Of a DNA stretch of 37,252 nt, positions 24,348 through 30,793 are shown in pieces. The stretch comes from Candidatus Parabeggiatoa sp. nov. 3 (GTDB lineage: Bacteria; Pseudomonadota; Gammaproteobacteria; Beggiatoales; Beggiatoaceae). How positions within the stretch are numbered: position 1 is the stretch's first letter; each line of letters begins with the position of its first letter. A model generated the notes under the pieces. The model was not told the origin of the DNA. It did no database searches and saw only the letters and a program-made list of their open reading frames with translations. A program made the position numbers and the translations under genes. Where the stretch lies: the NCBI GenBank assembly GCA_003645185.1, contig QNEL01000010.1, positions 1 through 37,252 on the forward strand. The letters are read 5' to 3'.

Positions 24348-25550
24348 ATGATGCCAATTCAAATGGTTTTAAATAAAGGTAAAGTGCCTGTCAAAATTTA
24401 TAGCGAAGATGTGGATTCTAAATCGCTTGATCAATTAACGAATCTGGCGATGTTGCCTTTTATTCATAGTCATGTTGCGGCTATGCCTGATGTGCATACG
24501 GGTATTGGTGCCACAATTGGCTCGGTGATTCCAACCAAGGGGGCGATTATTCCGGCGGCAATTGGTGTTGATATTGGCTGCGGGATGGCGGCAACCCGTT
24601 TATCTATCACTGCTAATCAGTTGCCAGATAATCTCAAGCGTGTTCGCCTTGCGATTGAAGAAGCCGTGCCCGTCGGTTATGCCATGCACAAGTCAATACA
24701 AGCTAAAAACTCAACAATCAAGGCGCTTGATAAGGTAATTGAAAGGCAGATTATTGAGAAACATCCCGCTATCGGCAAAATGATGAAAAATCCCTACAAA
24801 AGGTGGACACAACAATTAGGCACTTTAGGCGGTGGTAATCATTTTATTGAGGTTTGTCTTGATGAAAACCAAGCCGTTTGGATCATGCTGCATTCAGGGA
24901 GTCGAGGGATTGGTAATGTTATTGGGCGTTATTTTATCAGTTTAGCTAAAAAAGATATGGAGCAACATTTGTCGCAATTGCCACATCGTGATTTAGCTTA
25001 TTTTACGGAAGGCTCGCAACATTTTGACGATTATGTGGAAGCGGTGCATTGGGCACAGGAATATGCTTTATTTAATCGACGAGAAATGATGCGTTTTATT
25101 ATTGAAGCGTTGCGTAAACCTCTGCCACCTTTCGATATTACTAAAGAGGCTATCACTTGTCATCATAATTATGTGGCAATAGAAAACCATTTTGGTGAAG
25201 AAGTGTTTTTAACGCGAAAAGGGGCTATTCGAGCGGGTGAAGGTGAATTAGGCATTATCCCCGGCAGTATGGGCGCTAAATCTTTTATTGTGCGCGGCAA
25301 AGGTAATCCCGAATCTTTCTGTTCCTGTTCGCACGGTGCAGGGCGCAAAATGAGTCGCACTGAGGCGAAACGCCTTTTTAATCAAGCAGATATGGAAAAG
25401 CAAACTGAAGGGGTGGAATGTCGCAAAGATAATAAAGTAATTGACGAAATTCCAGGGGCTTATAAATCAATAGATGAAGTCATGGCAAACCAAAGTGATT
25501 TGGTAGAAATCGTGCATACTTTAAAACAAGTGGTATGCGTGAAAGGCTAA
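24348..25550 (+). CDS. rtcB: RtcB-family RNA-splicing ligase
   Basis: A 400-residue RtcB RNA ligase, which joins 2',3'-cyclic phosphate (or 3'-phosphate) and 5'-OH RNA ends using GTP and Mn2+. Conserved parts are PDVHTGIGATIGSVIP, the metal-binding Cys in GVDIGCGM (C78), GGGNHFIEV, MLHSGSRGIGN and the nucleotidyl His in CSHGAGR (H329). I choose ATG 24348, preceded by GAGGA at 24339-24343; an upstream in-frame TTG (24294) would translate a repeat and part of the terminator. Neither an archease nor an rtcR/rtcA gene is adjacent. The leader upstream looks like an attenuator, and the stop is followed by another hairpin repeat and a small basic protein gene. Confidence 0.92.
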   Translation: MMPIQMVLNKGKVPVKIYSEDVDSKSLDQLTNLAMLPFIHSHVAAMPDVHTGIGATIGSVIPTKGAIIPAAIGVDIGCGMAATRLSITANQLPDNLKRVRLAIEEAVPVGYAMHKSIQAKNSTIKALDKVIERQIIEKHPAIGKMMKNPYKRWTQQLGTLGGGNHFIEVCLDENQAVWIMLHSGSRGIGNVIGRYFISLAKKDMEQHLSQLPHRDLAYFTEGSQHFDDYVEAVHWAQEYALFNRREMMRFIIEALRKPLPPFDITKEAITCHHNYVAIENHFGEEVFLTRKGAIRAGEGELGIIPGSMGAKSFIVRGKGNPESFCSCSHGAGRKMSRTEAKRLFNQADMEKQTEGVECRKDNKVIDEIPGAYKSIDEVMANQSDLVEIVHTLKQVVCVKG

Positions 25551-25579
25551 GGCTTTATTGATTAATGAGATAAAACGAA

Positions 25580-25606
25580 TGGTGGGCAACACCGTTACCC
25601 ACCCTA
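25580..25606. repeat. GGTGGGCAAC/GTTACCCACC hairpin repeat
   Basis: ATGGTGGGCAACACCGTTACCCACCCTA lies between rtcB and the small basic protein gene. It is nearly identical to the copy before rtcB at 24307, so rtcB is flanked by the same repeat in the same orientation. Confidence 0.8.
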
Positions 25607-25627
25607 TAAACTTGAAGGTGTTAAATC

Positions 25628-25768
25628 ATGTTAAAACTTAAAATCATAAATCCGGTAGCGCGTGCGCTCATTATGCGAAAAGGCGGCGCACATGTCAAAA
25701 CGCAGTCTAGCCAACGAGCTCAAGTTAAAAAAGAGATTAAAAAAGTCTTGAACGACTTGAAAATGTAG
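25628..25768 (+). CDS. 46-residue basic protein downstream of rtcB
   Basis: A 46-residue protein rich in Lys and Arg, beginning MLKLKIINPVARALIMRKGG and ending KKVLNDLKM. GAAGGTG precedes the ATG at a suitable distance. The NPVARAL...KGGAHV pattern looks like a conserved small protein and not random sequence, but I cannot name a family. The last part would form a basic helix. Its TAG stop lies in the first copy of the tandem hairpin repeat that follows. Co-transcription with rtcB is likely (77-base gap, with a hairpin). RNA binding is a guess from composition. Confidence 0.6.
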   Translation: MLKLKIINPVARALIMRKGGAHVKTQSSQRAQVKKEIKKVLNDLKM

Positions 25769-26520
25769 AGACGCGATGCTCGCGTCTCTATGCCTCGCGT
25801 CTCTATTATTCAATTCAAAAAACGAGTTGATGTAGACGCGATGTTCGCGTCTCTATTATTCAATTCAAAAAACGAGTTGATTGTAGAGACGCGATGTTCG
25901 CGTCTCATGCTCGCGTCTCTATTATTCAATTCCAAAAACGAGTTGATGTAGAGACGCGATGCTCGCGTCTCTATGCCTCGCGTCTCTATTATTCAATTCA
26001 AAAAACGAGTTGATTGTAGAGACGCGATGTTCGCGTCTCTATTATTCAATTCAAAAAACGAGTTGATTGTAGAGACGCGATGTTCGCGTCTCATGTTCGC
26101 GTCTCTATTATTCAATTCAAAAAACGAGTTGATTGTAGAGACGCGATGCTCGCGTCTCTATGCCTCGCGTCTCTATTATTCAATTCAAAAAACGAGTTGA
26201 TGTAGAGACGCGATGTTCGCGTCTCTATGCCTCGCGTCTCTATTATTCAATTCAAAAAACGAGTTGATGTAGAGACGCGATGTTCGCGTCTCTATTATTC
26301 AATTCAAAAAACGAGTTGATGTAGACGCGATGTTCGCGTCTCTATTATTCAATTCCAAAAACGAATTGATTGTAGAGACGCGATGCTCGCGTCTCTATGC
26401 CTCGCGTCTCTATTATTCAATTCAAAAAACGAGTTGATGTAGACGCGATGTTCGCGTCTCTATTATTCAATTCCAAAAACGAGTTGATGTAGAGACGCGA
26501 TGTTCGCGTCTCAGAAACGA
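25767..26520. repeat. Tandem hairpin-repeat array, 12 units plus a partial
   Basis: Units of about 50-68 bp begin GTAGAGACGCGATG(T/C)TCG, continue CGTCTCTATTATTCAATTC and end AAAAACGAGTTGAT. Starts are near 25765, 25831, 25882, 25948, 26016, 26069, 26135, 26202, 26269, 26321, 26372, 26439 and 26489 (partial). GAGACGCGA pairs with TCGCGTCTC around TGT or TGC, so each unit makes a hairpin. Longer units carry an extra TATGCCTCGCGTCTC half-copy; shorter ones lack GA after GTA. The constant AT-rich part does not vary like CRISPR spacers. Open frames through it are artefacts. The AT-rich stretch 26521-26672 shows no gene. Confidence 0.92.
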
Positions 26521-26672
26521 GGCATCGTGAATAGAGACGCTTTGCGGCGCAAATCTACGACTTGATATCCCCAGGCTTGATCTCTTTTTATAAATCTGAT
26601 AAAAAGACTTTTTTTCATAAGACATAAAAAATGTCCAAACTATTTTTTAGTAATAAATAATTAATAATTACC

Positions 26673-28241
26673 ATGATAATGATAAGCTCATTGCATCGGC
26701 CTCTATTTTGCTTGCTGTTCATGCTCTTTTCTCAATTACCAGCTCATAGGGTGCTTGCAACAGAAATACAACACAATGTGGCTTCGACAGCAGACCACAG
26801 TAAATTTGAAGTGTTACAAAATCCGTTTCAAACGGGCCCCCAAGTGACCAAAGCTTGCCTCACTTGCCACACAGAAGCCGCGAAACAAATCCATAAAACG
26901 GTACATTGGACATGGTTATTTAACCACCCAGAAACGCAACAAGTCTTAGGCAAAAGACAGATTATCAATAGTTTTTGCGGCTCCATTGTGAGCAATTATG
27001 CGCGTTGTACCAGTTGCCATATTGGCTATGGTTGGAAAGATAATCAGTTTGATTTTTCTAACGCATCCAATGTAGACTGCCTAGTATGTCACGATACCAC
27101 GGGCACTTATAAAAAGTTCCCAACAGATGCCGGGCATCCGGCTTATCAAGATAAACCCTTCCCAAAAAAGAGCCAAAATATCTTCAAAGCCCCTGATTTG
27201 AGTTATGTTGCACAAAATGTAGGTGAAACGACTCGCCAAACTTGTGGCGTTTGCCATTTTTATGGTGGCGGTGGCAATGGCGTGAAACATGGTGATTTGG
27301 ATTCTTCCTTAAACCATCCAAATCAGGCACTTGATGTTCACATGGATGAGCAGGGGTTAAATTTTAATTGCGCGGTATGCCATACCGCTGATAGTCATGA
27401 TGTTAAAGGCAGTCGTTATACGACGATTGCTAAAGATGAACAAGGTATTGATATACCTGGTAGGAGTGATCAAAGCCGTGCAACGTGTGAATCCTGCCAC
27501 GGTAGCCAAGCCCATTCTCGCACCGTGAATAACAAGATCAATGATCATACGAATAAAGTGGCTTGTCAAACTTGCCATATTCCCGCTTATGCCAGAGGCG
27601 GTGTACCAACCAACGTCTGGTGGGATTGGTCAGTTGCAGGACGCATGACACCTGAAGGAAAGCATATCAAAACCAAGAATGCTCAGGGACACGTCACTTA
27701 TGTCACCAAAAAAGGCGAGTTTAAATGGGACGAAAATGTGATACCAGAATACGCCTGGTATGCCGGCAACATACGCTACACCTTATTGGATGAGAAAATC
27801 GATCCGACTCAACCCGTAGCCGTCAACACCTTTTCTGGAGACTATCAGAATTCCAAAGCGCGAATTTGGCCTTTTAAAATCATGCGCGGTAAACAAGCCT
27901 ATGATAAAGGCAACAATACCTTAGTCATCACCCATTTATTTGGAAAAGAGGAAACCGCTTATTGGCAATCTTTCGACTGGAACACAGCCATAAAAGCCGG
28001 TATGGATGACATTGGCGCGAATTATACCGGACAATATGGCTTTCTCAGTACCACAATGCATTGGGCACTGTCACATACCATAGCGCCAAAAGAAGAGGCC
28101 TTAGGATGCGAAGCCTGCCATAGTCAAAATGGCCGTTTATCCAAACTCACCGATTTTTATATGCCGGGTAGAGATAAAAATGAGTTACTTGATCTCATCG
28201 GATGGCTGACTGTCTTAGCCACTTTGGTAGGTGTTTTATGA
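26673..28241 (+). CDS. Octaheme c-type cytochrome, tetrathionate reductase (OTR) family
   Basis: A 522-residue periplasmic multiheme cytochrome with a signal peptide (LFCLLFMLFSQLPAHRVLA, cleavage near residue 30). Eight CxxCH heme sites are present at residues 62-66, 112-116, 136-140, 191-195, 233-237, 272-276, 298-302 and 479-483, with a long gap before the last, as in octaheme tetrathionate reductase (OTR) of Shewanella. OTR-type enzymes reduce tetrathionate and, in vitro, nitrite and hydroxylamine. The C-terminus (LLDLIGWLTVLATLVGVL) is hydrophobic and probably anchors it to the membrane. The stop overlaps an ATG of the cytochrome b frame (ATGA), so the pair forms a quinol-linked or quinone-linked complex. 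Direction of reaction in the cell is not shown. Confidence 0.88.
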   Translation: MIMISSLHRPLFCLLFMLFSQLPAHRVLATEIQHNVASTADHSKFEVLQNPFQTGPQVTKACLTCHTEAAKQIHKTVHWTWLFNHPETQQVLGKRQIINSFCGSIVSNYARCTSCHIGYGWKDNQFDFSNASNVDCLVCHDTTGTYKKFPTDAGHPAYQDKPFPKKSQNIFKAPDLSYVAQNVGETTRQTCGVCHFYGGGGNGVKHGDLDSSLNHPNQALDVHMDEQGLNFNCAVCHTADSHDVKGSRYTTIAKDEQGIDIPGRSDQSRATCESCHGSQAHSRTVNNKINDHTNKVACQTCHIPAYARGGVPTNVWWDWSVAGRMTPEGKHIKTKNAQGHVTYVTKKGEFKWDENVIPEYAWYAGNIRYTLLDEKIDPTQPVAVNTFSGDYQNSKARIWPFKIMRGKQAYDKGNNTLVITHLFGKEETAYWQSFDWNTAIKAGMDDIGANYTGQYGFLSTTMHWALSHTIAPKEEALGCEACHSQNGRLSKLTDFYMPGRDKNELLDLIGWLTVLATLVGVL

Positions 28242-28288
28242 CATGGATTAGGCCGCTTGATATTCGCTCACAAAGGAGGACAAAACTG

Positions 28289-28885
28289 ATGGCACAAGTG
28301 ATGATGTATAAACGCTTTGAACGATTTTGGCATTGGGCCCAAGCGTTATTAATCCTATCAATGTTAATCACCGGATTTGAGATTCATGGCACAATCCATT
28401 GGCTAGGCTTTGAAGCCGCCGTGAATACACATATCATTCTGGCATGGACATTAATTGGCTTATGGATATTTGCGATTTTCTGGCATCTCACCACAGGAGA
28501 ATGGAAACAATATATACCGGCCAGTTTTGCACAAATCATGGTGATGGTGCGTTATTACACGATAGGTATCTTCCAAGGGGCAGAACATCCGTTCCATAAA
28601 ACGCGCTTAAAAAAGCATAATCCTTTACAGCGCATGGCCTATCTTTCGCTACATGTCTTGATTTCTCCGATGATTTGGATATCGGGCCTATTATATCTGT
28701 TTTATGCCTCATGGGAGAGTTGGGGATTAGAAGGCTTCAGCTTAATGATCGTCGCCTTAATACATACCGCAGCCGCATTTGCCATGTTAGCGTTTTTGAT
28801 AGCACACCTCTACCTCAGTATCACAATGAGTGACAAACCTTTTGGCAATATCAAAGCAATGATTACCGGATATGAAGAGGAATAA
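28289..28885 (+). CDS. Cytochrome b561-like membrane subunit partnered with the octaheme cytochrome
   Basis: A di-heme membrane cytochrome b of about 198 residues. Four membrane segments are visible, with histidines in FERFWHWAQ, FEIHGTIHW, NTHIILAW and AIFWHL, and later SLHVLIS and IALIHTAAA/LIAHLYLS-type helices. The frame is open further upstream. I choose ATG 28289 because AAAGGAGG at 28272-28279 is well placed and the product then begins just before the conserved YKRFERFWHW. ATG 28238 overlaps the upstream stop by four bases and is the alternative. It would carry electrons between the quinone pool and the octaheme cytochrome. Confidence 0.85.
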   Translation: MAQVMMYKRFERFWHWAQALLILSMLITGFEIHGTIHWLGFEAAVNTHIILAWTLIGLWIFAIFWHLTTGEWKQYIPASFAQIMVMVRYYTIGIFQGAEHPFHKTRLKKHNPLQRMAYLSLHVLISPMIWISGLLYLFYASWESWGLEGFSLMIVALIHTAAAFAMLAFLIAHLYLSITMSDKPFGNIKAMITGYEEE

Positions 28886-29035
28886 ATCGGTAAAAGCAAG
28901 CCCTTGTTTTTAAGATTGTCGTTATAGGTTTATCCTTTATTATATCAAATCCTTGTAGTTATAGGTTTAAGTACAGAAGCACAAATAAACAGGTATTTTA
29001 CCGCAAAGGGCAACCAAAATGGTATTGAAAAACCA

Positions 29036-29100
29036 GGGCAACCACAAGGGATTGCCCCTACAAACCGTTCGTAGGGGCAACCCTTGTGGTTGCCCCTTTT
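29036..29100. terminator. Long hairpin repeat after the cytochrome b gene
   Basis: GGGCAACCACAAGGGATTGC...CTAC (29036-29061) is complementary, with one inserted base, to GTAGGGGCAACCCTTGTGGT...CCCC (29071-29096), followed by TTTTT. It is a repeat-type palindrome that can also terminate plus-strand transcripts of the octaheme/cytochrome b pair. The rest of 28886-29035 shows only fragments of the same repeat (AAGGGCAACCA). Confidence 0.6.
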
Positions 29101-29150
29101 TAGGCAGGCTAGGTGGTCTTAGGATTGGAGCGATCCTGCACTAGTATAAC

Positions 29151-29230
29151 GGAGGGTGAACAAACAGGAGGGGGAACAAACAGGAGGGGGAACAAGCTGG
29201 AGGGGGAACAAGCTGGAGGAGGGCAAACAC
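29151..29230. repeat. Five tandem 16-bp G-rich repeats
   Basis: GGAGGGTGAACAAACA, GGAGGGGGAACAAACA, GGAGGGGGAACAAGCT (twice) and GGAGGAGGGCAAACAC follow each other without gaps. Runs of five G recur every 16 bases on the plus strand. An open frame across them has no support as a gene. Confidence 0.88.
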
Positions 29231-29275
29231 AGATGTTCGCCCGATATGAAAATCGTATAATACAACATATTTGTA

Positions 29276-29297
29276 GGGCAGACTTGTGTGTCTGCCC
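29276..29297. terminator. Hairpin at the end of the molybdoenzyme operon
   Basis: GGGCAGAC and GTCTGCCC (8-bp stem, 6-base loop TTGTGT) lie eight bases beyond the stop of the minus-strand cytochrome b. On the plus strand TTTT follows. It could end transcription from both sides. Confidence 0.5.
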
Positions 29298-29304
29298 TTT
29301 TGAC

Positions 29305-30036
29305 TTAAACTTTACCTTCTTGTTTCAGTTCATCATACCATAATACATTATGGTGTTTGATAAAGTCTACGCTGATATTGCCGGATTTCATGGCTTCCAG
29401 ACATTCAGGTTCTTCAATAATCGCAAAGTAAATATGGGCGATTACCCCAGTGATTACTAAGAAAACGCAACTAACATGTGCGACTAAAAACCAGCGGAAA
29501 ATCGCGCCATATAGGGGATTTTCTGAAAAGTTCAGAAATTGTGGTCCGAAAAACAAGTATAATCCCGTAAAAGCGAGGACGATGGAACAAAAGATAAGCA
29601 TCGTTCCCAATAGCCGTTGGGCCCCATTATAGCGTCCCTGCGGTGCTATAGGCACGTTTTTCATTAGCCCAAATAACTGAAGCAAATTGATGCTCATTGA
29701 TTTCAGATCCCTTATGGCAGATGAAGGCGTCAGCACCAACACCTTTTTAAGAAAAGGCCAAACGATGTTGGTGAAATTGAGGATGATAAATAGCACAAAA
29801 ACGCCTATCCAAATCATAGCCAAAATGGAATGGATTAATATCAGGTTCTCATTACCGCCAAAGAGTCCCTGCATAAATGTAGGCCAAAAAGCCGGTACCA
29901 CTCGGACCAGTTCGCCTGAAATAATGCCAAAACCGGTGAGAAGCAACAGTAAGCGAATACCGGCATTGAACCAATGCATATAAATGCTTTTCTTTTCCCG
30001 CACATGGATCATTTGGGATGTATTGGTATCACTCAT
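29305..30036 (-). CDS. Cytochrome b membrane subunit (FdnI/PhsC-like)
   Basis: A 243-residue membrane cytochrome b, the quinone-reactive subunit of the molybdoenzyme. The N-terminal IYMHWFNAGIRLLLLLTGFG places the first heme histidine. Further membrane segments are LIHSILAMIWIGVFVLFIIL, LLGTMLIFCSIVLAFTGLYLFF and FRWFLVAHVSCVFLVITGVIAHIYFA. This is the formate dehydrogenase gamma/PhsC type with four helices and heme b, not the NrfD type found in PsrC or TtrC. GGAGG precedes the start; the gap to the upstream ferredoxin gene is two bases. It is therefore translationally linked to subunit B. Confidence 0.85.
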   Translation of the reverse strand: MSDTNTSQMIHVREKKSIYMHWFNAGIRLLLLLTGFGIISGELVRVVPAFWPTFMQGLFGGNENLILIHSILAMIWIGVFVLFIILNFTNIVWPFLKKVLVLTPSSAIRDLKSMSINLLQLFGLMKNVPIAPQGRYNGAQRLLGTMLIFCSIVLAFTGLYLFFGPQFLNFSENPLYGAIFRWFLVAHVSCVFLVITGVIAHIYFAIIEEPECLEAMKSGNISVDFIKHHNVLWYDELKQEGKV

Positions 30037-30038
30037 GG

Positions 30039-30779
30039 TTATTTCTCCTCCTGATTTTCGGATGTACTGACTTCATTGCGACGACCTATCAACTTCATCA
30101 CGCCGGCACCTAAAAAGGTTAGCAACATACCACCGATGGCAATAGCCCCAATCGGGTTAACGATTTCCATGGTTTTACCAGAGAGATGACGATCATGTAA
30201 TTTAGGCATGACTTCATCAGGTAAGGCTTCACCAGCGGTGTAGTAATAATGGTTAGGCCCAATATTGACTTCATCGGTGGTCAACCTGACCCATTCCTTC
30301 TCTTTCAAGAGTTTAGAGACTTCAGATTCCTGATCGTTCATATCACCGAAAATCAGGGCGCGGCCCACACAAGTTTGGACACAAGCCGGTTCCAGTCCTT
30401 TGTCAATACGCGGTTGACAGAAAGTACATTTGCTGATCGTATTGGTTACCGGATTAAGCCACCGCGCCTCATAAGGACAAGCGGGTACACAAAGCTCACA
30501 ACCAGAGCAAATACAGTTATCCTGCAAGACGAGACCATCTGCCCGCTTATAGGCTGCACCAGAAGGACAGGCTTCTATACAGGGCGCGTCATCGCAATGT
30601 TGACAGCGGCCCGGAAATAACATGACTTTGGGCTGATCGTTTTGAACCCACTCCACTTCTTTCACCCAGTCACGGGTGTAGCCCATTGGCGTTTCCCATT
30701 CTGCGCGGCAGGCAACGACACAAGCTTTGCAGTTAATGCAGCGAACCGTGTCAGCTAACATGACATATTTTTTTGTCAT
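30039..30779 (-). CDS. Four-cluster ferredoxin-type electron-transfer subunit (B)
   Basis: A 246-residue iron-sulfur subunit of the DmsB/PhsB/FdnH type. Cysteine groups for four [4Fe-4S] clusters are visible: CINCKACVVAC, CQHCDDAPCIEAC, CSGCELCVPACP and a CTFC...CVQTC pair. It differs from plain PhsB in being longer and having a C-terminal membrane segment (IGAIAIGGMLLTFLGAGVM), as in FdnH. It passes electrons between the molybdenum subunit and the cytochrome b. There is no signal of its own, so it is exported with subunit A by the Tat system. AAGGAGG precedes the start; the gap to subunit A is 14 bases. Confidence 0.88.
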   Translation of the reverse strand: MTKKYVMLADTVRCINCKACVVACRAEWETPMGYTRDWVKEVEWVQNDQPKVMLFPGRCQHCDDAPCIEACPSGAAYKRADGLVLQDNCICSGCELCVPACPYEARWLNPVTNTISKCTFCQPRIDKGLEPACVQTCVGRALIFGDMNDQESEVSKLLKEKEWVRLTTDEVNIGPNHYYYTAGEALPDEVMPKLHDRHLSGKTMEIVNPIGAIAIGGMLLTFLGAGVMKLIGRRNEVSTSENQEEK

Positions 30780-30793
30780 TTTTTAATTCCTCC

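Noticed and set aside
25973-26200. 75-codon open frame across the tandem array
   Set aside because: It translates the repeat unit three times over and has no ribosome binding site or codon signal.
25767-26520. CRISPR array
   Set aside because: Units differ in length, but the part between hairpins is nearly constant, so there are no unique spacers; no cas genes are present.
28202-28288. Longer N-terminus of the cytochrome b
   Set aside because: It overlaps the octaheme gene; AAAGGAGG at 28272 points to ATG 28289, though ATG 28238 cannot be ruled out.
29113-29343. 76-codon open frame
   Set aside because: It runs through the 16-bp tandem repeat and the terminator hairpin and into the end of the opposite gene.
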